A stretch of DNA of 64,000 nucleotides from Luteolibacter yonseiensis (lineage in GTDB: Bacteria > Verrucomicrobiota > Verrucomicrobiia > Verrucomicrobiales > Akkermansiaceae), in contig NZ_JAENIK010000011.1 in the NCBI RefSeq assembly GCF_016595465.1, forward strand, positions 248,001 to 312,000, given 5' to 3'. The notes under the pieces were generated by a model. That model was not told the DNA's origin, did no database searches, and was given only the letters and a program-made list of their open reading frames with translations. Of the stretch, positions 1 through 12,609 are shown one piece after another. A program made the position numbers and the translations under genes. Every line of letters starts with the position of its first letter. Position 1 is the stretch's first letter.

Positions 1-2
1 AA

Positions 3-872
3 CTTCCCCTGCCGTACGAAGTCAGGCGCGGCCGTTTCTACCTGGATCCCGTGGGGCACCAGGTGAACGGCTTGATCGCTTCCAGATGGAGCGGAATCAT
101 CAAGGGGGAGATCAGGGATGAATATACGGTTGAGGAGCTGGATGCGGCGGGAAAACTGATTGCCGACCTGACCGAGTCCGGCAGGTCGCAAGAAAGCGCC
201 GGCCTGCGGGAATTGTTCAGGACAAGCCTCCCGGATCCGGATCGGGAGACCATCATGGTCGCCTTGCAGCCTGATGAATGGATCTCGTGGGAGGGAGCGC
301 TTTCCTCGCCCCTCAAGCCCATGGATATCCTGTTGCGGTGTTGTGCGAAGTTTCCCGAATTCAATATCATTCCCACGTTCCATGGCGATATGGGAGGAAT
401 AAGGGACGACCTGTTGAAACATATCAAAATGATCCACCCAAACGTTGTGGATCTCCCTGCCCATCTTCTCATGGCCTCCACAAGCAAGCTGCTTCCTGTC
501 GTGGACCACGTATATTCCGTTTCTTCCGCCACCGGAATCACCGCTCTCCTCGGTTCTAAAAATCTGATTTGCGACGCCCGCTCCTACCTTTCCCCCGGTT
601 CGGTGACCACCGCCGGATTTCTCGCGGGAGAACGTAAGAATCTGACTGATGCTCAAAAAGTCAATCTGGCGGCGTTCCTGGGAAGATATGGCAAGACGGC
701 TTCAATGCTCAGATCATACAAGGATTACCGGGACCACAGGAAAGGAACACGCATCAAAAACACCGGAAATCCCCAGCCGCGGGAGAGTCTCGGAAGGCGC
801 GGCCGGTGGCACGGCTTGTCCAAATGGTTGTTGAACTTGAGCTCCCGGGGCGGGGGGCGGACGCCTGAATGA
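3..872 (+). CDS. Capsule/surface polysaccharide biosynthesis protein, 3' part (gene begins before window)
   Basis: The reading frame is open from base 3 with no stop, so the gene starts upstream of the window; a GTG at 51 is internal. The visible ~290 residues resemble the glycosyltransferase-like half of capsule synthesis proteins of the KpsC/KpsS type. A stretch around HLLMASTSKLLPVVDHVYSV is followed by a segment with a small-residue loop (SSATGITALLGSKN), the layout in which these enzymes hold a nucleotide-sugar. The last ~60 residues are rich in Arg/Lys and look like a non-conserved tail. The role would be cytoplasmic or membrane-associated assembly of surface polysaccharide. The family call rests on overall resemblance, not on a diagnostic motif, so it is moderate. 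Confidence 0.5.
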   Translation, partial: LPLPYEVRRGRFYLDPVGHQVNGLIASRWSGIIKGEIRDEYTVEELDAAGKLIADLTESGRSQESAGLRELFRTSLPDPDRETIMVALQPDEWISWEGALSSPLKPMDILLRCCAKFPEFNIIPTFHGDMGGIRDDLLKHIKMIHPNVVDLPAHLLMASTSKLLPVVDHVYSVSSATGITALLGSKNLICDARSYLSPGSVTTAGFLAGERKNLTDAQKVNLAAFLGRYGKTASMLRSYKDYRDHRKGTRIKNTGNPQPRESLGRRGRWHGLSKWLLNLSSRGGGRTPE

Positions 873-885
873 AGCGCGGGATTCC

Positions 886-898
886 AGCACGTCGTGCT
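886..898. terminator. Small palindrome between convergent genes
   Basis: AGCACG-T-CGTGCT is a perfect inverted repeat, extended by flanking GAAGC/GCTTC-type pairing, in the 37-bp gap between the polysaccharide gene and recJ, which converge here. There is no T-run, so termination is only suggested by position. Confidence 0.3.
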
Positions 899-909
899 TC
901 GCATGACGG

Positions 910-2604
910 TTATTCCGCCGCCCGCACATCCTGGATGATGAGCTGCAGCGTCGTCCGCCCGCGGAACGTGTTCCGGTCGATCGTGAACGCGATGTCCCAC
1001 GGCGGATCCGGCAACGGATATTCTCCGCCGCCGAAAAAGACCGCGTCCTGCTCGTGGTAGCCCTGGCGGAGCATGAAGCGCAGGTGGTTGTTCTTCATGT
1101 GCAGCGGCGGACGGCTCAGTCCGACATCGCGTGAGATGAAAACCGGTTGCGGGTTGCCGTTTCCGAAGGGCTGGAGCAGGTCGTAGCTGGCGAGGAATTC
1201 GAGCGACAGCTGGTCGAAGGAGATCTCCGCGTCATACATCAGCTTCGGCTGGCGTTGCTCGGCGCTGGTGTGGTTGAGCACGTATTCGGCGAAGCGGGTG
1301 CGGAAGCGGTCCATCTTCTCCTCGGAGATCGAGAGCCCGGCGGCCATCGCATGGCCGCCTCCGGCGAGGAGATCGTCCTCACATGCGCGGATCGCCTCCA
1401 CCAGCGAGATCCCGTCGATGCTGCGGCCCGAGCCTTTTCCGATGCCGTCCTCGTCGATGGCGATGACGAACGTCGGTTTGTGATACTGCCGCATCAGCCG
1501 CGAGGCGACGATGCCGACGACGCCGTGGTGCCACGTGCGCGAGCCGAGCACGATCACCGGATCTTTCGCGGGGTCGAAATTCTGCAACAGCATTTCCACC
1601 GCTTCCCGCCGGATCAGGCCTTCGTGGGACTGGCGCTCCTTGTTATAGGCGTCGAGTTTCTGCGCGAGATCGTTGGCGAGGCGGCGGCAATCCGTCGTCA
1701 GGGTGGCGAGCGCGTCCTCCGGCACATCCATGCGTCCGGCGGCGTTCAGGCGCGGGCCGATGCGGAAGCCGACGTCCATCGAGGTGGCGTGGCCGTTCAT
1801 GCCGGTCACTTCCTGGAGCGCGCGCAGGCCGGGATTCAGCGTGCTGGGCAGATGTTTCAGGCCGTGGCGCACCATCAGCCGGTTCTCCCCGATCATCGGC
1901 ACGATGTCGGAAATGGTGGCGACGGCGACGAGGTCGATCAGTTCCTTCAGGTCCAGATCGATGAAGCGGGTTTTCATCATCGCGTGGCCGAGCTTGAAGA
2001 CGACGCCCGCCGCGCAGAGGTAGGTGAAGTCGCTGCCGCACTTCGGATTCACCAGAGCACAGCAGTCGGGTCGTCCCGCCGGGTCGGGTTCGTGGTGGTC
2101 GACGATGACGACATCGATCCCATCCGCGCGCAATGCGGCCACCTCCTTGATCGAGACCGTCCCGCAATCCACCGTGATCAGCAGATCCGGCTTCGGGCCT
2201 TCCTCCATGCAGCGTTCCAGTGCGGCGGTGCTGAGGCCATAGCCTTCCGGGCCCCGACGGGGAATGAAATGGCGGGGAGTGAGTCCGTAGGCGATGAGGA
2301 TTCTCCGCATGAGGGTGATCGAGGTCACGCCGTCCACGTCGTAGTCGCCGTAAATGCAGACCTTCTGGCCCTTGTCGATCGCTTCGAACACCCGGTCCAC
2401 GGCGATTTTCATGTCAGGGATGAGGAACGGATCCGCCAAATCCCGCAACCGGGGGCGCAGATAACCTTCCAGATCCACGCCGGCAGGGAGTCCCCGCTGG
2501 CGGATCAGGTGCTCGAGGATCGGTGGAAAAGCGGCGGTCGAACCGTTCGCTTGTTTTTGAAACGGTTCTCCGCGTGCGATCCACTTGAACGGCTGCGCTC
2601 GCAT
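910..2604 (-). CDS. recJ: Single-stranded-DNA-specific exonuclease RecJ
   Basis: A 564-residue DHH-family 5'-3' exonuclease acting on single-stranded DNA in recombination and mismatch/base-excision repair. The metal-binding motif YGDYDVDG lies at residues 85-92, and the family-defining DHH triad is at 169-171 (IVDHHEPDP). Further metal ligands are expected around TVDCG (145-149). The DHHA1 substrate-binding part carries GGGHAMAAGLSI near residue 415, and the C-terminal ~110 residues form the OB-like RecJ domain. Length is normal. The chosen ATG has an AAGG-type ribosome site a few bases upstream. It is divergent from dnaK across a 354-bp gap. Confidence 0.95.
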   Translation of the reverse strand: MRAQPFKWIARGEPFQKQANGSTAAFPPILEHLIRQRGLPAGVDLEGYLRPRLRDLADPFLIPDMKIAVDRVFEAIDKGQKVCIYGDYDVDGVTSITLMRRILIAYGLTPRHFIPRRGPEGYGLSTAALERCMEEGPKPDLLITVDCGTVSIKEVAALRADGIDVVIVDHHEPDPAGRPDCCALVNPKCGSDFTYLCAAGVVFKLGHAMMKTRFIDLDLKELIDLVAVATISDIVPMIGENRLMVRHGLKHLPSTLNPGLRALQEVTGMNGHATSMDVGFRIGPRLNAAGRMDVPEDALATLTTDCRRLANDLAQKLDAYNKERQSHEGLIRREAVEMLLQNFDPAKDPVIVLGSRTWHHGVVGIVASRLMRQYHKPTFVIAIDEDGIGKGSGRSIDGISLVEAIRACEDDLLAGGGHAMAAGLSISEEKMDRFRTRFAEYVLNHTSAEQRQPKLMYDAEISFDQLSLEFLASYDLLQPFGNGNPQPVFISRDVGLSRPPLHMKNNHLRFMLRQGYHEQDAVFFGGGEYPLPDPPWDIAFTIDRNTFRGRTTLQLIIQDVRAAE

Positions 2605-2769
2605 GAAGTGACGCGCACCTTAAAAGCACTTTCTCACTTCATACAAGACTCAAACGGAATTTACTTGGTAAATATCGAATATGACTGGATTCCATCAATC
2701 CGCGATTCCTCGATCCGTGGATCAGGTATAATTATTCCACAGTGCGACAATTCGCGCACCGCGCCAATC

Positions 2770-2803
2770 TGACGCTGCGTCACTGTGACAAAATGGCGCG
2801 AAT

Positions 2804-2817
<14 letters not shown>
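2770..2817. promoter_or_regulatory. Palindrome cluster upstream of dnaK (candidate operators)
   Basis: Three perfect inverted repeats follow each other: TGACGC-T-GCGTCA (2770-2782), GTCAC-T-GTGAC (2779-2789) and GAATTTG-CATC-CAAATTC (2800-2817). The last overlaps the proposed -35 hexamer of the dnaK promoter, where a repressor would be expected to act. AATTCGCGC at 2749-2757 also recurs inverted at 2796-2804. Confidence 0.4.
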
Positions 2818-4869
<2,052 letters not shown>

Positions 4870-4877
4870 TTTGAAAA

Positions 4878-4905
4878 GTGGCGGCGGCCGGATAACCGCC
4901 GCCAC
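4878..4905 (+). terminator. Hairpin after dnaK
   Basis: GTGGCGGCGG (4878-4887) pairs perfectly with CCGCCGCCAC (4896-4905) across an 8-nt loop. The hairpin starts 8 nt after the dnaK stop but no T-run follows, so it may be an mRNA-stabilising or attenuating stem instead of a full terminator before groES. Confidence 0.5.
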
Positions 4906-5017
4906 ATTCGCGTCCACCCATCGGCATTCCTATCCGGATCATTATCACCCCTTTCCATATCCGCTTAGGCGGTATGGCTTTCTCACAGAAACTAAAACCA
5001 AACACATAACAACTATT

Positions 5018-5308
5018 ATGGCCAACATCAAACCACTCGGACAACGTGTCCTCGTAAAGCGCATCGAAGCAGACGCCATCAGCGCGGGCGGCATCGTGCT
5101 CCCGGACTCCGCCAAGGAAAAGCCGCAGGAAGCTGAGGTTCTCAGCCTCGGTACCGGCGGCAAGGACGACAAGGGCAACGCCATCGAGTTCACCGTGAAA
5201 GTCGGCGACAAGGTTCTCATCTCCAAATACGGCGGCACCGAAGTGAAGGTGGACGGACAAGAAGTCCTCATCCTCAACGAAGCGGATATCCTCGGAATCG
5301 TCGGCTGA
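5018..5308 (+). CDS. groES: Co-chaperonin GroES (Hsp10)
   Basis: A 96-residue co-chaperonin that caps GroEL. It starts [15 protein letters not shown] and contains the mobile loop [15 protein letters not shown] that contacts GroEL, then the [15 protein letters not shown] core. Length is typical. The ATG at 5018 is set by homology; upstream in-frame codons are non-conserved leader. The sequence just before the start is ACATAACAACTATT, without a Shine-Dalgarno. It is 148 bp downstream of dnaK and 42 bp upstream of groEL. No CIRCE is seen in the gap. Confidence 0.97.
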   Translation: MANIKPLGQRVLVKRIEADAISAGGIVLPDSAKEKPQEAEVLSLGTGGKDDKGNAIEFTVKVGDKVLISKYGGTEVKVDGQEVLILNEADILGIVG

Positions 5309-5323
5309 TCTTTTTTCATATAA

Positions 5324-6988
<1,665 letters not shown>

Positions 6989-7308
6989 ATCGTGGCGGCG
7001 GTTTCCAACCGCCGTGCCTATCAATCAAAAGAGCCAGCCAGGGAAACCTGGCTGGCTTTCTTGCTTCAAGATATGCGGGCAGGAGACTGGAGTTTCGGAT
7101 CTGCTGGTCCGAGGTGAAGCCGATCTGCCAGTCAGGCATCTGAATTCTGTCCAACTCTGGGTCTTGAACCGGCACATTCAACAGATCATCCGGCGGAACG
7201 AAAGGAAGAGATGTGAATCTGCAACCGAAGTTGGCGCGGAAGCAGTGCCGCCATGACGGCAACCGCTTTTGGTGGCGCATCGCTATCCAGATGAAATTTC
7301 GCCTCCGA
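6989..7308. other. Intergenic region after groEL
   Basis: 320 bp. It contains an initial small stem (GGCGGT/ACCGCC just after the groEL stop) and the terminator at 7032-7064. The remaining ~240 bp carry only a short open frame (7014-7256) with no recognisable product and no start context. Nothing else is seen. Confidence 0.5.
7032..7064 (+). terminator. Rho-independent terminator of groES-groEL
   Basis: AGCCAGCCAGG (7032-7042) and CCTGGCTGGCT (7047-7057) form an 11-bp perfect stem closed by a GAAA tetraloop and followed by TTCTTGCTT. Confidence 0.85.
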
Positions 7309-9384
7309 TCACATCCTCCTCCGACGCAGCAGACCGATGACACCCAGACCTGCCAGCAATGACGTTGAAACCTCAGGCACCACCGTGATGACGCCGGTGG
7401 TTTCGAAGTTGGAGAAATCCCAGCTGTAGCCACCAGCCAGCGGCGCGGCGGAGGTGTCGAACGTGTAGCCGCTGTCGGTGAAGCCGGCGAAGTCGGCGAT
7501 GTCGAACTGGTCGTTCAAGCCGGGCGTGTATCCCCCGAAGTAGGACAAGGCGATGGCACCGGCGGCGTTGATGTTTCCTGATGCGATGAGTTTGTCGAAT
7601 TGTCCGGCGGTGGTCCCGCCGAGCTGGACCTGCCAGCTCGATGTGCCACCGAGCGTGATGGTTCCTGCGGCGGTGAGGGTTCCGGCATCGGTGGTGCCAG
7701 GGGCAATGGAGCCGGCCACCGTGAAATCTCCGGTCACGGTGCCGGTTCCCTTGAGTGTCTGGGAGGAGCCGAGGGTCCAACCTCCGGAAGCGGCGGAAAC
7801 ATTCAGGAAGGCACCGGAGGCCACCTCGATGGTGGTGCTCGCGGCGATGCCTCCCGAGCCGGAAAGGGCGAGTGTGCCGGTTCTGACGACGGTGGCACCG
7901 GTGTAGGTATTGGCGGCGGTGAGGGTGAGGGTGTTGGTACCCAGTTTGGTGAATCCATAGGAGCCGCCGCTCTGGCCGATCACGCCGGAAATGGCACCTC
8001 CGGCTCCGGCGTCCTGAGTGCCGATCCCGGCATTTCCAGTGAGAGTGACCGTGCCCGCCTGAACAGCTCCGAGTTCGAGCCTCAGGGCTCCGAGCTGTTG
8101 TCCGGCGGTTTCGTAATAACCCAAGCCGCCGATGCTGACGTTGTAGTTATAGGTGCCGGCCGCGTTATACATGAGCTGACCGTTGCCTGCCATCGTCACG
8201 GTGTTCGTGGCGCTGGCGTTTCCCAAGGGGGAGGAGGCGTTCTGTAAACGCAGGCGGCTGTCGGTCACGGTGATGGCTCCCGAGTAACCACTGTTCGACG
8301 TGCCGGTGATGATGTGTTCGTTTCCTCCTCTGGACGCATCCGAATTGTTCGAACGGAATGCGAGGGCGCCGCTGCCTGAGATGGTGTTGGTGTGGGTTTG
8401 GGCGATGCTGTTCCAAATCAGGACGGAACCAGTGGTGTTGATCTGCAACGGACCGGATCCGATGGCCTTGCGGCTTGCGGTGCTGTTTCCGAATTGAAGC
8501 AAACCATCGCTGACGGTGGTGGTGCCGGTATAACCATTCGCGGCAATCGTCGTTGTGTTCAGAATCGTCAGCGTGCCGGTGCCTGTCTTGGTGAGATTCA
8601 GCACCCCGGGCGCGGCACCGCCCCCGTTGCGGATAATGCCATCGAAGGTCGAGGCCGCGTTGTTGTTGACGATCAGGGTTCCCGTGCCGCCGCCCGCACC
8701 GTAGCCGGCGGTGCCGGATTCATCATTTTGAATGATGGAAAGCGTGTTGGATGCGGTGCTGTTGATGGAGGACACGGTCTGTGTCGTGCCACGCAGTTGG
8801 AGTTTCGCGTCGCGTGCGGCATTGGAGAATGTGAGGTTGGTCCCGCTGGCGAATTGGTTCGACGCCGTGGTGGTAAGGACAACGGCGGCGGTGTTGTTTC
8901 CAAGGGTGATGTTCCCGGACAGCGAGTTTCCGGAAGCGTTGGACGCCAACAGCGATCCTTCGGACAGCAGTGTCGTACCGGTGTAGGTGTTGGTTCCCGC
9001 GAGACGCAGGATGCCGGCTCCCTTCTTGGTGAGGCCGGCGGCTCCCTGGATCACGGAGGAGATGGTGGTGTCTGTGGAGGCTGCGGTGGAAATTTCCGGT
9101 CCGGTGAGGGTCAGCGGCCCGCCCGTCAGACTGTAGCCGGTGTTGTTGAAAGTGATTTTTTCCGCCGTGACGCCACTGGCGACGGAGATCGCGCCGATGC
9201 CCGTGGCTCCGAAAATGGCGGAGTCGCCGTTCGTCCATGTGGCCGGGCCCGCCCAGTTGGCGTTCGCGTTGTCCCATGCCAGGTTCGCCACGGCATTGTT
9301 CCACGTGTTGTCCGCGGCGTGCGCGCTGGCGATGAGGAAGAGCGAGAGCGGTGCGGATACGATCCAGCTGGATTTGGGTTTCAT
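7309..9384 (-). CDS. Secreted autotransporter-type beta-strand repeat protein with PEP-CTERM-like sorting signal
   Basis: 691 residues. The start at 9384 is chosen because it gives a clean signal peptide (MKPKSSWIVSAPLSLFLIAS, then AHAA). The body is Gly/Thr/Ser/Asn-rich with repeated blocks such as NTYTGTTLLSEGSL, GYTGTTTVSDGLLQFG and NTYTGATVVRTGTLALSG, the pattern of passenger-type 'autotransporter-associated beta strand' repeats that fold as a beta-helix. There is no C-terminal beta-barrel. Instead the protein ends VPEVSTSLLAGLGVIGLLRRRR: a PE-motif, hydrophobic stretch and Arg cluster as in PEP-CTERM proteins, but with V where the second P usually is. It is probably processed by an exosortase and placed on the cell surface. 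The substrate or ligand is unknown. Confidence 0.85.
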   Translation of the reverse strand: MKPKSSWIVSAPLSLFLIASAHAADNTWNNAVANLAWDNANANWAGPATWTNGDSAIFGATGIGAISVASGVTAEKITFNNTGYSLTGGPLTLTGPEISTAASTDTTISSVIQGAAGLTKKGAGILRLAGTNTYTGTTLLSEGSLLASNASGNSLSGNITLGNNTAAVVLTTTASNQFASGTNLTFSNAARDAKLQLRGTTQTVSSINSTASNTLSIIQNDESGTAGYGAGGGTGTLIVNNNAASTFDGIIRNGGGAAPGVLNLTKTGTGTLTILNTTTIAANGYTGTTTVSDGLLQFGNSTASRKAIGSGPLQINTTGSVLIWNSIAQTHTNTISGSGALAFRSNNSDASRGGNEHIITGTSNSGYSGAITVTDSRLRLQNASSPLGNASATNTVTMAGNGQLMYNAAGTYNYNVSIGGLGYYETAGQQLGALRLELGAVQAGTVTLTGNAGIGTQDAGAGGAISGVIGQSGGSYGFTKLGTNTLTLTAANTYTGATVVRTGTLALSGSGGIAASTTIEVASGAFLNVSAASGGWTLGSSQTLKGTGTVTGDFTVAGSIAPGTTDAGTLTAAGTITLGGTSSWQVQLGGTTAGQFDKLIASGNINAAGAIALSYFGGYTPGLNDQFDIADFAGFTDSGYTFDTSAAPLAGGYSWDFSNFETTGVITVVPEVSTSLLAGLGVIGLLRRRRM

Positions 9385-9652
9385 GACGAGGTTTGGGAGA
9401 GGGGATGCGGCATTGCAATGAATCCTGCGTGCCATGATCGACCTTGGAAGCACCCGGCGGACCGGGGCAAAGAGATTCCATTCTCGAATCCTGCCAAAGT
9501 GAGAAGCTCCCTGGCCAGGGACTCATCCTCCGACCGATGCCGATGGCCGCATGGAGATGGGAATGTGATACGGCTGACCGGGATCACACGCATCGTCTCA
9601 CTTTTTCCCCTCCCGGTTGACACAACCGGCCAGGCAGCGTTTGCTGTGCGCG

Positions 9653-10660
9653 ATGTCGCCCGATTCCCAGCAGGACTTCGCCCTCGCTTTCCTGAGCATC
9701 CTTTTCGAAGGGGCGCCATTCATTCTGCTCGGCACGCTCATCAGCGGATTCATCGACATCTACCTGCCCGCCGGTGCGATGGACCGGTTCCTGCCGAGAA
9801 ACAAATTCCTGGCCGTTCTAACCGCCGGGCTTCTGGGGGCGGTTTTCCCGGTGTGTGAATGCGCGGTGGTGCCGGTCATCCGGCGTCTCGTGAAAAAAGG
9901 CCTGCCGGTTTCCTGCGCGCTGACCTACATGCTCGCCGCGCCCATCGTGAATCCCATCACCGCGCTGAGCACCTGGAAGGCGTTCCAGGGCCAGGGAGCG
10001 GCGATGATGGTGAGCTCACGGCTTCTGCTCGGGTTTCTCATCGCCGTCGGAGTCGGACTCATCGTCTCCAAAATGCCACTGGCATCGGTGCTCAAGGCGA
10101 AGCTGGTGGACAGCCTGAAAAAGGACGAATCCGGACAGGGGCATCACGGACATGATCATCATGATCACGGGCACGACCATTCCTGCTGCGGCCATGACCA
10201 CAGCGGAGACTCCCACCATCATCACCATGAACCCGGCGGGGACACCCGCCTTGTTTCCGCGTTCCGTTCCTCGTTGAAGGACTTCGTGGATGTCGCGGTT
10301 TATTTCTCCATCGGCGTCGCCATCACCGCGTTGTTCAACACCGGCATCGCACCCGGCGCGCAGTGGCTGGACGGACTGGCGAAAAATCCTGTCGGAGCGC
10401 CTGCCGCGCTGATGGCGCTGGCCTTCATCCTCAGCTTGTGCAGCACGTCGGACGCCTTCATCGCCGCGACACTGGATAAATTCTCATGGGGGGCGAAGCT
10501 CGCGTTCCTCACCTTCGGTCCGATGATGGATGTGAAACTGCTGTTCCTTTATCAGACGGTGTTGAAAAAGCGCTTCATCGTCCTTCTGGCGCTCGGTCTC
10601 TTCCTCGCCATCGGCGGCATCTCCATCTTCTGGCAAACCCTCATCTTCGCAGCCAAATGA
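9653..10660 (+). CDS. DUF318/ArsP-type permease with histidine-rich loop
   Basis: 335 residues with about eight predicted membrane segments, in the family of predicted permeases related to ArsP/SO_0444. The conserved features are GAPFILLGTLISGFIDIY, FPVCECAVVPVIRR (a Cys pair in the first half), AAPIVNPITALSTW and LSLCSTSDAFIAATL in the second half. A central cytoplasmic loop (about residues 163-200) is packed with His/Asp (GHDHHDHGHDHSCCGHDH), as in metal transporters, suggesting a metal-ion substrate. The ATG at 9653 is preferred over an upstream TTG. It overlaps the next gene by ATGA. The partner is the TIGR03943-type protein that follows. Confidence 0.8.
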   Translation: MSPDSQQDFALAFLSILFEGAPFILLGTLISGFIDIYLPAGAMDRFLPRNKFLAVLTAGLLGAVFPVCECAVVPVIRRLVKKGLPVSCALTYMLAAPIVNPITALSTWKAFQGQGAAMMVSSRLLLGFLIAVGVGLIVSKMPLASVLKAKLVDSLKKDESGQGHHGHDHHDHGHDHSCCGHDHSGDSHHHHHEPGGDTRLVSAFRSSLKDFVDVAVYFSIGVAITALFNTGIAPGAQWLDGLAKNPVGAPAALMALAFILSLCSTSDAFIAATLDKFSWGAKLAFLTFGPMMDVKLLFLYQTVLKKRFIVLLALGLFLAIGGISIFWQTLIFAAK

Positions 10661-11478
10661 AACCCCGCACGCGGCGCATCCTCTTCTCGCTCGCCGTGCT
10701 CGCCTGGAGCGCGACGCTGCTCTATTTCTACAGCAGCGGGCGGATCAACAAGTACCTCGCACCGGACTTCCGGCTCATCTGTTTCGGCGGCGGGCTCGGC
10801 CTCGCGGTGCTGGGGCTTTTCAATCTTCTCACCGCCGGGCAAACGGCGGACTGCGGCCACGACCACGGGGACGAGGAGGATCCGCATGATCACGAAGGCG
10901 GCGACATGCATCCGCTGACCGCCGTCGCGCTCATGCTCATCCCGCTGGGGCTCTCCGTTGCCTGGACCAAGGACGAATACTCCGCCGCCGCACTCGCCCG
11001 GAAGGGGCTCTATGACGCGCCGTCCGCCGTGACATCGCCATTCCTCTCCTCATCCATGCCCGCCCTCACCCGGGAGGACTTGGAAAAGAGCCATCGCAAG
11101 ACCGCCGAGGGATTCCTCCAATTCTCCCTGATGGAGCTTTTCTTCTCCAGCGGCGACCGCGAGCTGCAAACCCTCATCGACGGGCTCAAGGTGGAAACCG
11201 AAGGCCGCTGGATCGAGGAAAAGAACAACAACCCGGACGGTACCCGCAAGCGGCTCTACCGGCTCTTCATCACGTGCTGCGCCGCGGACAGCCGTGCGAT
11301 CCCCATCGTCCTGGAATTTGGAAAAGCCCCGCCGCAGTTCGGGGAAAACGACTGGGTGAAGGTCGCCGGAACCATGCGTTTCCCGATGGAGGACGGTGTC
11401 ATCCAGCCGGTGTTACATGTGGAGAACGTCATCGCTGCCGAGCCCCCTTACGAAGAGAGCTTCATGAGAAACAAATGA
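10657..11478 (+). CDS. TIGR03943/DUF1980-type permease partner subunit
   Basis: 273 residues: two N-terminal membrane segments (about 8-28 and 40-60), a His/Asp-rich loop (CGHDHGDEEDPHDHEGGD), a third hydrophobic segment, then a long soluble domain with CCAADSRAIPIVLEF and NDWVKVAGTMRF, the conserved C-terminal signature of this family. Such proteins are encoded next to DUF318 permeases and are thought to form a two-component transporter. The ATG overlaps the permease stop (ATGA), so translation is likely coupled. The metal-like loops in both partners support an ion substrate; the identity of the ion is not evident. Confidence 0.8.
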   Translation: MKPRTRRILFSLAVLAWSATLLYFYSSGRINKYLAPDFRLICFGGGLGLAVLGLFNLLTAGQTADCGHDHGDEEDPHDHEGGDMHPLTAVALMLIPLGLSVAWTKDEYSAAALARKGLYDAPSAVTSPFLSSSMPALTREDLEKSHRKTAEGFLQFSLMELFFSSGDRELQTLIDGLKVETEGRWIEEKNNNPDGTRKRLYRLFITCCAADSRAIPIVLEFGKAPPQFGENDWVKVAGTMRFPMEDGVIQPVLHVENVIAAEPPYEESFMRNK

Positions 11479-11912
11479 AAAACCCCCAATCACCACCCGT
11501 CGGACATGTGCTCGTCCCCGCGTGCGCCATCGGTTCGCTTTCGATCCTGCTGGTCGTGGGATTGGGCCTGCTGGGAATCCTCGGCAGACTGGATTCCATC
11601 ATCAGCCGTATCGTCGTGCAGGACAGGTTTCCTTCATTTCCCAAGTCCCTGCCCGAGTGGTGGGTCTGGTTGGTGACGGTGCTGCTGGCCTTTGCGATTT
11701 CCTTTTCCATCCTGAGCGTGCCCGCCACCTGGCGGCGCCTGGTGATATGGATCACGGCGCTGGTCCTCATCGCGGGATGGGCTCCGGCGCTGGTTCTCGC
11801 GGCGCATGCCCCCGCCGTCGCCGCGCCATTCATCGCGGTGATTTGGTCGGGCGTGTGCGCGGTCGTTTACGCGGGCAGGCACCGCATGCCGGTGGACGGG
11901 ATTTTGCCATGA
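11475..11912 (+). CDS. Small integral membrane protein of unknown function
   Basis: 145 residues with about four hydrophobic segments: residues ~12-35, ~63-83, ~90-108 and ~112-132. It carries no enzymatic motif I recognise. It overlaps the preceding gene (ATGA at 11475) and recR (ATGA at 11909), so it is the third cistron of a tightly coupled operon. Its place could mean a role with the permease pair, but this is context only. Confidence 0.7.
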   Translation: MKNPQSPPVGHVLVPACAIGSLSILLVVGLGLLGILGRLDSIISRIVVQDRFPSFPKSLPEWWVWLVTVLLAFAISFSILSVPATWRRLVIWITALVLIAGWAPALVLAAHAPAVAAPFIAVIWSGVCAVVYAGRHRMPVDGILP

Positions 11913-12517
11913 AACGCGCGGATTTTCCAGAGCCGGTCAAGGCGCTCGTCGGCGAACTCAAGCGGTTGCCGGGCATCGGCCCGCGCAGTGCCGAACGCAT
12001 CGCGGTATGGCTTCTGCAAAGTCCGAAGTCCAACAGCGCGGCCCTCGCCGAGGCCCTCACCGTCGCGAAGGAAAGCGTCCTCCCTTGCCCCTCATGTGGA
12101 TTCTTCGCAACCGAAGCGGGTTGCGATGTCTGTGATGATCCGGCGCGTGACGACCTCATCCTCTGCGTCGTCGAGCAGGCGACCGACGTGCTTCCGCTCG
12201 AACGCTCCGGGGCCTTCCGGGGCCGCTACCACTGCCTCGGAGGGAAGCTTTCCCCGTTGGACAGGGTTTCCCCGGAAGACCTGCGGATCCCTCAGCTTGT
12301 CCGGCGCATCGAGGCCGCGACCGAGGAAATCGAAGTCATCCTCGCGCTCGGGGCGGACGTGGAAGGGGAGGCGACGGCGAACTACCTCGCGGAACTGCTG
12401 CGTGGCAGGAACTGCCGCCTCACCCGCATCGCACAGGGCCTGCCCGCAGGCGGGGGGCTGGAGCATGCGGACGAGCTCACGCTGATGCGGGCCATGCAGG
12501 GCAGGCGGAGCGTGTGA
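11909..12517 (+). CDS. recR: Recombination mediator protein RecR
   Basis: 202 residues. It acts with RecF/RecO to load RecA at single-strand gaps. The helix-hairpin-helix motif LKRLPGIGPRSAERIA is near residue 16, then a C4 zinc finger (CPSC ... CDVC), then a Toprim domain beginning LILCVVEQATDVLPLE and containing LALGADVEGEATANYLA. Length is normal. It sits at the end of a four-gene operon with overlapping start and stop codons, away from its common partner dnaX. Confidence 0.95.
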   Translation: MKRADFPEPVKALVGELKRLPGIGPRSAERIAVWLLQSPKSNSAALAEALTVAKESVLPCPSCGFFATEAGCDVCDDPARDDLILCVVEQATDVLPLERSGAFRGRYHCLGGKLSPLDRVSPEDLRIPQLVRRIEAATEEIEVILALGADVEGEATANYLAELLRGRNCRLTRIAQGLPAGGGLEHADELTLMRAMQGRRSV

Positions 12518-12609
12518 GGAACAATCACCGAAGTGTGACGGGTTGTTAGGAATCCATTGCGCTGCGGCAGATATTCAGATAGTTGAGTGATCCAAGCCCG
12601 CCGACTGTC

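Noticed and set aside
1147..2772. 541-codon frame antisense to recJ
   Set aside because: His/Arg/Asp-rich shadow of recJ; recJ has all catalytic motifs.
4908..5017. CIRCE operator before groES
   Set aside because: No TTAGCACTC-N9-GAGTGCTAA-like repeat; only a short CCGC/GCGG stem.
7014..7256. 80-residue open frame after groEL
   Set aside because: Begins inside the terminator region, has no start context and no recognisable product.
10162..10235. CAT/CAC-rich tract as a DNA repeat
   Set aside because: It is simply the coding sequence of the His-rich loop in the permease.
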